DNA of 28,777 bases, taken from positions 1 through 28,777 of the forward strand of contig JAUWXV010000019.1 in assembly GCA_030616165.1 (NCBI GenBank), written 5' to 3'. A program made the position numbers and the translations under genes. Source of the stretch: a bacterium (GTDB taxonomy: Bacteria; SM23-31; JAUVVT01). The notes beneath the pieces are model-generated. The model was not told where the DNA came from and made no database searches. It was given only the letters and a program-made list of their open reading frames with translations. Below are positions 17,434-24,159 of the stretch, piece after piece; the stretch's first letter is position 1; the number at the start of each line of letters is the position of its first letter.

Positions 17434-17473
17434 ATATCTTATTCATCCCGAATATTCGGGATGAATAAGATAT
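17434..17473. repeat. Perfect 40-bp palindrome
   Basis: Left half ATATCTTATTCATCCCGAAT and right half ATTCGGGATGAATAAGATAT are exact complements with no spacer. The core ATCCCGAATATTCGGGAT recurs at 25919-25936, so this is an extended member of that repeat. Confidence 0.9.
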
Positions 17474-17508
17474 TGTTATAATGATACTTTTTTACCATAA
17501 GCGGAGCT

Positions 17509-17534
17509 TACTTTCTTTTCTGAAGAAAAGTGTT
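17509..17534. repeat. CTT..AAG hairpin after GCGGA
   Basis: GCGGAGCTT is followed by ACTTTCTTTTC-TGA-AGAAAAGTGT, an imperfect hairpin. Same layout as 1370-1404 and 25974-26005. Confidence 0.5.
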
Positions 17535-17767
17535 TACTTTTCGTGTTTTACATTTACTTCTTGAAACCAACTTATTTAATGTCTTTTTACAGGTTTTCCT
17601 CTATTCAGGAAAAAGCTCTCAAGTTTATCGGTATATTGTGAATATGCGGTTTCCTCTCCAACAGGAACAAGAATTAAAGGGGATTTAATATTTGTATATT
17701 TTGAATTTAGGTAAAAGTGCGTTTCTGGTATAATGAATTTTTCATTTACAAATTCGTAATTATATAC

Positions 17768-17796
17768 TTGACAAACTTAAAAGGAACTTTTATTAA
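17768..17796 (+). promoter_or_regulatory. Sigma-70-like promoter, upstream
   Basis: TTGACA (17768-17773), a 17-bp spacer and TATTAA (17791-17796). It shares the flank ATACTTGACAAA with the second promoter 72 bp downstream, so the pair may be duplicated. Confidence 0.45.
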
Positions 17797-17839
17797 ATAA
17801 GATTAGTTTAAGAAAATGTAAAAAGATTTAAAAAAATAC

Positions 17840-17868
17840 TTGACAAATTAATAATTTTTACCGATATT
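17840..17868 (+). promoter_or_regulatory. Sigma-70-like promoter for candidate RNA
   Basis: TTGACA (17840-17845), 17-bp spacer, GATATT (17863-17868); a TATTAT lies 2 bp further on. Predicted start is near 17875, a few bases before the first hairpin. Confidence 0.45.
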
Positions 17869-17874
17869 ATATAT

Positions 17875-17960
17875 GAAAAAAATAGACCCAACCTCGAAAG
17901 AGAAAAAAGGGTCTAAAAAAATACAGGCCCAACCCCGAAAGGGAAAATAGGGCCTTTTTA
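17875..17960 (+). ncRNA. Candidate small RNA: two tandem covarying GAAA hairpins
   Basis: Two 31-nt hairpins (17884-17914 and 17925-17955) share one architecture: outer stem, AAC internal loop, inner 3-bp stem capped by a CGAAAG-type loop, then an A-rich internal loop. Outer stems are AGACCC/GGGTCT and AGGCCC/GGGCCT; inner stems CTC/GAG and CCC/GGG. Every change between the units keeps base pairing, which indicates selected RNA structure or duplication with conserved folding. The second hairpin is followed by TTTTTA and can act as a terminator. A promoter lies just upstream. On the minus strand the same DNA could terminate the NYN cassette. It matches no RNA family I recognise. Confidence 0.5.
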
Positions 17961-18512
17961 TTTATCTTTTTTCAGTCTTACTTCATTAGCAATATCATCA
18001 ATTATCAAAAGTCTATCACAATTATTTTTAAGGTCCGGAGAAAGAGAACTCCTAAACGCTACAATCTCTATTCTTTTACCTAAATCCATAACTGTTTTTA
18101 CTGCTTCCACATAATCACCATCACCACTTATAATTACACCCAGTTCAAAAGCATTTTGATAAGCCATTTTTAATAGCATTGTTGCAAGGGAAACATCGAC
18201 ACCTTTCTCTTTTGGTTTTCCTTTATCGTAATGTAATTCTTTGGTTATGACTACTATTCCAAAATGTTTAAGTTTATCATAAAATTTAATTTGTGCTTCA
18301 GAAGGTCTTTTAGGGATTGAACCAAAATAATAAGCTCTAATTACATTTCTTTCAGAACTAATTATTGTAATAAGAGAATATATATCTATTTGCCATTCCT
18401 CTTTAATTATTTTCTCTGAATAAAATTTACTTGAATGAAATAAATTGCTTCCATCGATAAAAATCATAGTATTTGGTTTAGATATTACACCAAAACTTTG
18501 AAATATTCCCAT
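17958..18512 (-). CDS. NYN-domain (LabA/DUF88-like) putative RNase
   Basis: A 184-aa protein with the PIN-like NYN fold. Acidic metal-site motifs are in place: FIDGSN with Asp20 and Asn23, KGVDVSLA with Asp106, and SGDGDY with Asp131 and Asp133. The family is thought to cleave RNA; the target is unknown. It has no signal peptide or membrane segment and so is cytoplasmic. AAGGAG lies 7 nt before the ATG. It is the last gene of a minus-strand cassette after two very small ORFs and two membrane-associated proteins, and ends 2 nt from the tandem hairpins. Met16 is a possible shorter start (MIFIDGSN is the usual opening), but the Shine-Dalgarno supports the longer form. Confidence 0.85.
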   Translation of the reverse strand: MGIFQSFGVISKPNTMIFIDGSNLFHSSKFYSEKIIKEEWQIDIYSLITIISSERNVIRAYYFGSIPKRPSEAQIKFYDKLKHFGIVVITKELHYDKGKPKEKGVDVSLATMLLKMAYQNAFELGVIISGDGDYVEAVKTVMDLGKRIEIVAFRSSLSPDLKNNCDRLLIIDDIANEVRLKKDK

Positions 18513-18544
18513 AAATTATCTCCTTAAAAAATTTAAAAAGTATT

Positions 18545-18690
18545 TTACTTTTTCTTTTTATCCTCTTTTGGTGGTTTAATTTTTAATAACTCTTTAATAA
18601 CTTCTATTGGTTTAAGGGGATAAAGAGAAAGTGGTTTATCTTTTCTTTTCTTATTTTTTTTATTAATAATAATTTTTTGTTAAAAATCAT
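18545..18690 (-). CDS. Small lysine-rich ORF with possible -1 frameshift
   Basis: A strong GGAGG lies 7 nt before ATG at 18690. In frame 0 it encodes only 28 aa (stop at 18604-18606). A run of eight A residues (18661 down to 18654 on the minus strand), read as A AAA AAA in frame, offers a textbook -1 slippery site. A -1 slip would give a 48-aa product ending PLSLYPLKPIEVIKELLKIK plus a KEDKKKK-type tail at 18545, which looks more protein-like than the 28-aa ending. An assembly indel or transcriptional slippage in the A-run would have the same effect. Not recognised. It sits 10 nt after the 36-aa ORF and 32 nt before the NYN gene. Confidence 0.4.
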
Positions 18691-18700
18691 TTAAATCCTC

Positions 18701-18811
18701 CTAATACAAATCATCCGTTACTTCTAATATAACAATCCACTTTTTAGGCATTCCTTTGGTTAGGTTATGCAGGATTTGTTGTATTTGTTTTTCGGTTAGT
18801 GGTTTTTTCAT
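18701..18811 (-). CDS. Small hypothetical protein, 36 aa
   Basis: Encodes MKKPLTEKQIQQILHNLTKG followed by a MPKKWIVILEVTDDLY end. Its ATG is 2 nt after the stop of the preceding 166-aa gene, which suggests translational coupling, and it ends 10 nt before the next small ORF. It has a predicted helix then a short strand, with no membrane segment. Not recognised; supported by tight packing in the cassette and a plausible amino-acid make-up. Confidence 0.45.
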   Translation of the reverse strand: MKKPLTEKQIQQILHNLTKGMPKKWIVILEVTDDLY

Positions 18812-18813
18812 TT

Positions 18814-19314
18814 TTAATCTTCTAATATATCCTCAAATTTGACTTTTTTACTTTTAAATTTTTTCCCTGAATTATCTTCTTTAAATCTAAATCGGATTTT
18901 TTTACCAGAACCTATTTTCTTCCATTCATTTTTATCAGTAATTTTTTTACCTTTAATTTTAAAGACAAAAGATATAACTTCTCGTTGTTTAGGTTGTAAT
19001 TTAATGTCTTCTGGACGAACAATTAACCACTTGTTATATGATTTAACTAATTCTACATCATCAAATTCCACATCATAATCACGAACTGTTATAAGCATCA
19101 GACCTTTATTATTAAAATGAACTATCAATTTCAATAGTATTTCATTAATATCCTTAAATTCATTTGGTTCAGGCAATCTGAGTTTTTTAATGGATAATTT
19201 TACAGAATACCTACCTCTGAAATAAGTTATAATAAAAGTCAAAATAACAATAAAAAGAGTAATAACAGATATGATTAATCGCCAATCTATTTTTAAAAGC
19301 AAGTTATAATCCAT
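18814..19314 (-). CDS. Membrane-anchored hypothetical protein
   Basis: A 166-aa protein with one N-terminal hydrophobic segment (about residues 12-32) followed by a soluble, basic region. The soluble part is rich in alternating hydrophobic strands (for example IVHFNNKGLMLITVRDYDVEF and VISFVFKIKGK), suggesting a beta-sandwich-like domain; no family is recognised. There is no clear Shine-Dalgarno before the ATG. It lies 51 nt after the 316-aa membrane protein and 2 nt before a 36-aa ORF. The lysine-rich C-terminal end (GKKFKSKKVKF) could contact nucleic acid or lipids, but this is a guess. Confidence 0.6.
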   Translation of the reverse strand: MDYNLLLKIDWRLIISVITLFIVILTFIITYFRGRYSVKLSIKKLRLPEPNEFKDINEILLKLIVHFNNKGLMLITVRDYDVEFDDVELVKSYNKWLIVRPEDIKLQPKQREVISFVFKIKGKKITDKNEWKKIGSGKKIRFRFKEDNSGKKFKSKKVKFEDILED

Positions 19315-19365
19315 TTTTTTACTATTATTATATTTTATCTGATTTCGCTTTAAAATATCTGCTTA

Positions 19366-20316
19366 TTAATTAGATATATCTAATTTCTCATATCCAGTCG
19401 ATTTGTTAAGAAAATAAGAAGCTGTTTGGAAAGGATAGCTCCTTGCAGCTTCCTTGAAATTTCTCGGAGAATGATTTTTGTCACCATAGAATCTTATATT
19501 CATAGCTCTAAGGCCTTTATACTTATTTTTGTATATTGCAACTATTTCATTAAGCTTATCTTTTTCTTTGTATGGAGTATAAACAAAAAAAGAAATATAG
19601 TTATTTCCAACCTGTTTTCCTATTTCTTCATATTCTAAGGTGCTTCCTGTTATTCTTTTTCTTTCAGCTGCAAGTCTTTCTTTTTTCATTTTATCTGCTA
19701 ATTTTTTCGAATAATAGTTAAATTTAGTCTTATATTTAGGATTATCAGGATAAAGTGAAAGTAATTCTTGATATAGTATTTTATTTTCTTCTAATTTACT
19801 TGCTGGTATAGTCTTAAGTTCCTTTAGAATTTCTTGAGACCTTTCTTTCTTTCTAATTTCTTCCAGCTTGGTTTTTGCGAGCTTATTAAATTCTGATAAT
19901 TCATGGTCATCGCTTACGAGGTCGAGGTATTTATTTGTTTCGGAAATAACTTGTTGATAATTATTATTATCGTATGCTAACTGAATTTCTTCTAATATAA
20001 TAGATTTATTGGCTTTAAAACGAGTAATTTGTTCCTGAAGTTTTTTTTCAGCGAGTAGTTTTTCTTTTTCATGATGACTAATGCCTGTAAGCACACTAAA
20101 TAATACTAATAACACTAATATTGAAATGAGTCGTGCTTTCACTGATAAAGATTTTCCTGTTTTTTCGGATACATATTCTCTAACTGGAGGGAGTAGAAAA
20201 AGGGATATAGCTATTAAGGGTATGGCTGGAACTGGATCAATGAAAAGAGATATAACACCTGCCAAACTAAAAAGCACGCCAAATACCCAATTTAATGTTA
20301 GAAATAAATACTTCAT
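19366..20316 (-). CDS. Hypothetical membrane protein with coiled coil/TPR-like region
   Basis: A 316-aa protein. Two hydrophobic segments at the N terminus (about 5-45, likely a hairpin, with proline-rich DPVPAIPL between) and a third at about 62-80 are followed by a charged coiled-coil-like stretch (about 82-110). A helical-repeat region (SIILEEIQLAYDNNNYQQVI..., then LYQELLSLYPDNPKYKTKF) covers about 110-215, and a C-terminal domain of about 90 residues contains FVYTPYKEKDKLNEI and IRFYGDKNHSPRNF. I have seen the helical-repeat pattern in unrelated uncharacterised proteins but cannot name a family. GAAGG lies about 9 nt before the ATG. It is the first gene of the minus-strand cassette that ends with the NYN nuclease. 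Confidence 0.7.
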   Translation of the reverse strand: MKYLFLTLNWVFGVLFSLAGVISLFIDPVPAIPLIAISLFLLPPVREYVSEKTGKSLSVKARLISILVLLVLFSVLTGISHHEKEKLLAEKKLQEQITRFKANKSIILEEIQLAYDNNNYQQVISETNKYLDLVSDDHELSEFNKLAKTKLEEIRKKERSQEILKELKTIPASKLEENKILYQELLSLYPDNPKYKTKFNYYSKKLADKMKKERLAAERKRITGSTLEYEEIGKQVGNNYISFFVYTPYKEKDKLNEIVAIYKNKYKGLRAMNIRFYGDKNHSPRNFKEAARSYPFQTASYFLNKSTGYEKLDISN

Positions 20317-20570
20317 TGTAATTTACCTTCTTTAAATCTCATTCATACAAATATTTTTCACTTCTTCACAGTCAAATATTTTTTTATTTTTTCTTTTTTA
20401 AAATATAACCACTAAATTAATTTTAATCAATATATTTATCAAATTAAATATATTTAAATCGAATCCTGAATGGGAATTGAACCTGAGCAAAGTACACACG
20501 AATATTTGGGGACATAATAACTTATTTGTTTTTATTTTTTAGTTTTCTTACCCGTTTTTTTAGTAGAAAA

Positions 20571-20592
20571 GGGCGGGTAAACCCGCCCCTAC
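20571..20592. repeat. GGGCGGGT palindrome ending CCCCTAC
   Basis: GGGCGGGT-AA-ACCCGCCC is a perfect 8-bp-arm palindrome, followed by CTAC. It shares the CCCCTAC edge with the 73-bp element and with 15569-15594. Confidence 0.7.
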
Positions 20593-20658
20593 GCTCTGTT
20601 GGTGACAACACCAAGATAATGGACACGCCCAAAGGACAAGCACATAGTTTAATTGTAA

Positions 20659-20679
20659 GGACAGAACACTGTTCTGTCC
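20659..20679. repeat. ACAGAAC palindrome
   Basis: GGACAGAAC-ACT-GTTCTGTCC, perfect 9-bp arms, preceded by ATTGTAA and followed by CTAC. Same family as 21-41. Confidence 0.75.
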
Positions 20680-20745
20680 CTACATCTAATCTCTTTAATC
20701 TGTGTAATTCGTGGTTCTATTTTCGAGATAAACAACGTATGGATT

Positions 20746-20766
20746 CCTCCCGCATACTGCGGGAGG
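20746..20766. repeat. CCTCCCGCA hairpin
   Basis: CCTCCCGCA-TAC-TGCGGGAGG, perfect 9-bp arms. GC-rich stem without a T-tract on either side, so it is unlikely to be a simple terminator. Confidence 0.7.
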
Positions 20767-20774
20767 ACTGACAA

Positions 20775-20810
20775 GGGAGACGGGAATGACAGGGGAGACA
20801 GGAATGACAG
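20775..20810. repeat. Two tandem 18-bp units
   Basis: GGGAGACGGGAATGACAG and GGGAGACAGGAATGACAG differ at one base. GGACTGACAA just before may be a worn third unit. Confidence 0.7.
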
Positions 20811-20959
20811 TTTTTAAATGATATTTCTGATTATTTTTTAAAAAGTATTTTTGTGAAACTCTATTATTTACAGAAATTTTGTAAATTTTTATAAAATTGA
20901 AATAATTTATACACTCTATAATTGAGTGGTTAATTTATTGTAAGAATATATAAACAAAG

Positions 20960-21082
20960 ATCCTGAAACAATACTGAATAAACTTCAGCACAGGGTGCAG
21001 GATTTTCGGAATCTATTATTTGCTATGTTTTAGATGCTGAAATAATACTGAATCAAGTTCAGCACAGGATTCAGCATGACAG
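20960..21082. repeat. Duplicated CTGAAAC..CAGCACAGG repeat
   Basis: Two similar units of about 41 bp begin near 20963 and 21038, each reading CTGAAA(C/T)AATACTGAAT and ending TTCAGCACAGG. The outer end GCATGAC matches the repeat at 13451-13514 in opposite orientation. Confidence 0.65.
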
Positions 21083-21251
21083 ATAGTCTGACCGTTTAAT
21101 TAAAGTGGCAATCTCACGCAAATTTGCTAAATCTTTAAAGTTTAATATATTTTTTGTCCTAAAAAAATAAATTTTGCTTGCATAAGAAATAAAAAAAGTT
21201 AATTTTAAAAAAATAAATATAAAAATTCATAACAGTGGATATTGTTCTTCT

Positions 21252-22739
21252 ATGAATGAGACTATATTAAAAATGGAACGAATCTGTAAAAGGTTCCCCG
21301 GTGTGAATGCGCTTGAGGATGTTTCATTGGAGGTAAAGCGGGGTGAGGTTCACGTTCTTCTTGGAGAAAATGGTGCCGGGAAATCTACATTGATGAAGAT
21401 TCTCACCGGGGCATACAGCAAAGATAGCGGAAAAGTTTATTTTAAGGGGAAAGAGATTTCCATAAGGAATCCAAGAGAAACACTCGATATAGGAATAAGT
21501 ATGGTTTACCAGGAGTTGAATCTTGCTTCCTCCCTTACAGTGGCAGAGAATATATTTCTTGGGAACGAGCCACTGCGGAATAAGTTTATCGGAGTAATAA
21601 ACAGGTCAGAAATTAAAGAAAGATGCGAAAAAATTTTAGTTGAACTTCACATATCCCTTGCACCACAGAAAAAACTACAGGAACTTGGAGTAGCACAACT
21701 TCAAATGGTCAGTATAGCAAAGGCATTTTCGTCAAAAGCAGAAATTATGATTCTTGATGAACCTACCGCTTCTCTCCAGGAAGAGGAGATTGATGAACTT
21801 TTCAGTTTGATAAATAAACTTAAAAAGAGCGGGGTATCTTTTATATATATTTCACATCGTATGGAGGAAATCCCTTTAATAGGTGACAGGATAACGGTCT
21901 TAAGGGATGGTAAAAAGGTAGAAACAGTTGACTCAAATACACCTGTTGAGGTTTTGATAAGGATGATGGTGGGAAGAGAACTCAAAGAACTTTTTCCAAA
22001 AGAGACCGTGGATATCAGCGAAGAGGTTTTGAGAGTAAAAAATTTAAATAGAAAAAATAGTTTGTTTAATATAAATTTTTCATTAAGACGCGGAGAGATT
22101 CTCGGGCTTGCCGGGCTTGTGGGTGCGGGAAGAACAGAATTAGCACGTGCGATTTTTGGAGCGGAGCCGGTGGATTCGAAAGAGATATATATTGACGGTA
22201 AATATGTCGAAATAAACAGCCCAACTGATGCGATATCTTCCGGGATTGCATATCTCAGCGAAAACAGAAAATTGTTCAGTTTAGCACTATCGATGTCTAT
22301 TTTCTCAAATATAACTATGCCCAGTCTCAAGGAGTTTTGCATAGGTCCGGTTTTAAGGTTAAGGAAAGAAAGAGAGGTTTCCAAAAAATTTATGGGTAAA
22401 CTTTTTATCCGTGCTACGAGTGTAAAGCAGAAGGTCAAGTTTTTGAGCGGTGGCAATCAGCAGAAAGTTGTTCTCGCGAAATGGCTGTGCAGTAAAGCAA
22501 AGATTTTCATATTTGATGAGCCCACCATAGGAATCGACGTCGGGACTAAAACCGAGATATACAAACTTATCAATTTACTTGCAAAAGAAGGGGCAGGAAT
22601 TGTTATGATTTCTTCTTATCTTCCTGAACTACTTGCAATTTCTGACAGCATTATCGTTTTGAATAAGGGCAGAATTAAAAAAGAATTCAAAAGAGAAGAA
22701 GCAACTCAAGAAAATATTTTATATTATGCAACGGTTTAA
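21252..22739 (+). CDS. Sugar ABC transporter ATPase (RbsA/MglA type)
   Basis: A 495-aa duplicated ABC ATPase of the monosaccharide (CUT2) family that powers sugar import on the inner face of the membrane. The first half has Walker A GENGAGKST (38-46), Q-loop Gln87, a weak signature VAQLQM (147-152) and Walker B ILDEP (167-171). The second half has the usual degenerate P-loop GLVGAGRTE (288-296), signature LSGGNQQ (398-404) and DEPTIGID (422-429). This pattern of an intact first and altered second site is normal for the family. The permease begins 12 nt later. The substrate is unknown: the binding protein is not next to it. No good Shine-Dalgarno stands before this ATG; the start was chosen because it matches the usual N-terminal length. 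Confidence 0.94.
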   Translation: MNETILKMERICKRFPGVNALEDVSLEVKRGEVHVLLGENGAGKSTLMKILTGAYSKDSGKVYFKGKEISIRNPRETLDIGISMVYQELNLASSLTVAENIFLGNEPLRNKFIGVINRSEIKERCEKILVELHISLAPQKKLQELGVAQLQMVSIAKAFSSKAEIMILDEPTASLQEEEIDELFSLINKLKKSGVSFIYISHRMEEIPLIGDRITVLRDGKKVETVDSNTPVEVLIRMMVGRELKELFPKETVDISEEVLRVKNLNRKNSLFNINFSLRRGEILGLAGLVGAGRTELARAIFGAEPVDSKEIYIDGKYVEINSPTDAISSGIAYLSENRKLFSLALSMSIFSNITMPSLKEFCIGPVLRLRKEREVSKKFMGKLFIRATSVKQKVKFLSGGNQQKVVLAKWLCSKAKIFIFDEPTIGIDVGTKTEIYKLINLLAKEGAGIVMISSYLPELLAISDSIIVLNKGRIKKEFKREEATQENILYYATV

Positions 22740-22751
22740 TTTTAAAGGGAA

Positions 22752-23729
22752 ATGAAAATTAGCATAAAAAACACAGAGGGTTTGAAAAGAGCGAGAGAGA
22801 TAATCCAGAAACTCGCATCTCTTTTAAGTTTAATAATAATGGCTGTTATTCTTTCTGCTCTTTCACCTTATTTTTTAACCGTCGATAATATTTTTAATAT
22901 TGGGCTTCAGATGGCAGTGATAGCGATTATGGCGATAGGTGAAATGATGGTAATAATTTCGGCGGGTATCGACCTTTCTGTAGGCTCTGTTCTTGCGCTG
23001 TCGGGCGTAACTTCCACTCTTATGCTTGTTAATGGGATGGGGATTTTTCTATCTGTTTTGGTTGGTGTTCTGACCGGTACACTGTGCGGATTTATAAACG
23101 GCGTATTGATTTCTTTTGGAAGGATTCCCCCATTTATTGCGACTCTGGGAATGATGGGAATAGCAAGGGGGCTTGCTCTTATTATTACTGGTGGAATCCC
23201 TATTTTTGGTCTGCCGGATTCTTTTTCATTTTTAGGAGGAGGGCGAATTCTAAATGTTATTCCTTTTCCGGTCGTTATAGTTGTAATACTCGCTCTTATC
23301 GGGCATTTTATTCTCGCATACACCAGATTTGGAAGATATACTTATGCTGTTGGCAACAATGTTGAGGCGGCGAGGCTTTCTGGCGTGAACATAAAAAGAT
23401 ATCTGACTATGATTTATACATTCGGAGGGATACTTTGTGGATTTGCGGGCGTTATTCTGGCTTCGCGCTTGAGCACCGGACAGCCAACTGCAGGTACAGG
23501 ATGGGAACTTGATGTTATAGCGGCTTGTGTTATTGGTGGTGCAAGTTTTTCGGGGGGTGAGGGGAATGTTGGCGGGGCTATGCTCGGGGCAATGATTATG
23601 GGAGTTTTAAGGAATGGATGTAATTTACTAAATATTTCAAATTTCTGGCAGCAGGTCTTCATTGGAAGTATCATAATTTTTGCAGTTTTTATTGACCAAT
23701 ACAGAAAACATAAAATGGGGGAAGGTTAA
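22752..23729 (+). CDS. Sugar ABC transporter permease (RbsC type)
   Basis: A 325-aa inner-membrane channel subunit of the CUT2 family with eight or more hydrophobic segments. It contains the AGIDLSVGSVLALSGV motif (about 73-88), PPFIATLGMMGIARGLA, RFGRYTYAVGNNVEAARLSG, and the C-terminal GGASFSGGEGNVGGAMLGA, all typical of RbsC-like permeases. AAAGGG lies about 5 nt before the ATG and 12 nt separate it from the ATPase stop, so the two are co-expressed. No periplasmic binding-protein gene follows: the next gene begins 164 nt on and is unrelated. Either the binding protein is elsewhere or another system's is shared. Confidence 0.93.
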   Translation: MKISIKNTEGLKRAREIIQKLASLLSLIIMAVILSALSPYFLTVDNIFNIGLQMAVIAIMAIGEMMVIISAGIDLSVGSVLALSGVTSTLMLVNGMGIFLSVLVGVLTGTLCGFINGVLISFGRIPPFIATLGMMGIARGLALIITGGIPIFGLPDSFSFLGGGRILNVIPFPVVIVVILALIGHFILAYTRFGRYTYAVGNNVEAARLSGVNIKRYLTMIYTFGGILCGFAGVILASRLSTGQPTAGTGWELDVIAACVIGGASFSGGEGNVGGAMLGAMIMGVLRNGCNLLNISNFWQQVFIGSIIIFAVFIDQYRKHKMGEG

Positions 23730-23820
23730 CGCAGGATAAATTTCATATGATAAAATTTTGTGCATTCCCCATCGATGATTTGTCATATATATTAATATAT
23801 TTATAAAAATTAAATTTTCC

Positions 23821-23849
23821 TTGAAAATTCGGATATTCAGAGTTATATT
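23821..23849 (+). promoter_or_regulatory. Sigma-70-like promoter before channel operon
   Basis: TTGAAA (23821-23826), a 17-bp spacer and TATATT (23844-23849), placing the start about 40 nt before the coiled-coil gene. It is one of the best promoter matches in the window and well placed. Confidence 0.45.
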
Positions 23850-23893
23850 TTCATATAAAATTCATAATTCAAAAACTTAAAAATTGAGTATTA

Positions 23894-24136
23894 ATGATGG
23901 ATAAGGAAAAGATTGCTGAAAGAATCAAAGAGTTAATCAAGGAGTATAAATTAAAAAAGGAATCATTGGAAAACTATAAGAAGGAGTTTGAGAAGTTGGG
24001 AAAAAGTCGAAAAGTCAGAAAGTATATAGAATTGGCGGAAAACATAAATAATTCTAATAAGGATTTAAACAGTATAATACTGGAGATTTCTGAACTTGAG
24101 AAGAAATTTAAAGAATCTGAAGATTCCATCAACTGA
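23894..24136 (+). CDS. Small coiled-coil protein
   Basis: An 80-aa protein, almost entirely helical and highly charged, with heptad-like Leu/Ile spacing over residues 5-75. It is rich in Lys and Glu and has no membrane segment or known motif. Not recognised. GAG about 7 nt before two adjacent ATG codons gives a weak ribosome site. It ends 23 nt before the potassium-channel gene and follows a good promoter, so the two are likely co-transcribed. It may be an accessory to the channel, or may be unrelated. Confidence 0.55.
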   Translation: MMDKEKIAERIKELIKEYKLKKESLENYKKEFEKLGKSRKVRKYIELAENINNSNKDLNSIILEISELEKKFKESEDSIN

Positions 24137-24159
24137 AAGTTATAATAAAATTAAAATGT

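Larger units (their letters stand above)
17344..17957. other. Noncoding region with palindromes and candidate small RNA
   Basis: Contains two CTT..AAG hairpins (17367-17392, 17509-17534), a perfect 40-bp palindrome (17434-17473), two TTGACA promoters (17768, 17840) and a tandem hairpin pair (17884-17955). No ORF is supported. Confidence 0.6.
20317..21251. other. Repeat-rich noncoding region
   Basis: About 935 bp with no supported gene. It holds the GGGCGGGT palindrome (20571), the ACAGAAC palindrome (20659), a CCTCCCGCA hairpin (20746), an 18-bp tandem repeat (20775-20810) and a duplicated CTGAAAC..CAGCACAGG repeat (20960-21082). The rest is AT-rich; no clear promoter for the ABC transporter is seen. 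Confidence 0.6.

Noticed and set aside
20459-20515. tRNA or att fragment (GGGAATTGAACC resembles a T-arm)
   Set aside because: The arm does not pair and no acceptor, D or anticodon arm can be drawn around it.
21701-22456. 251-aa minus-strand ORF inside the ABC ATPase
   Set aside because: Lies wholly opposite a clear ABC ATPase and shows only low-complexity Ser/Leu-rich sequence.
22907-23323. 138-aa minus-strand ORF inside the permease
   Set aside because: Antisense shadow of a membrane protein; Ile/Pro/Thr-rich as expected from reversed hydrophobic codons.
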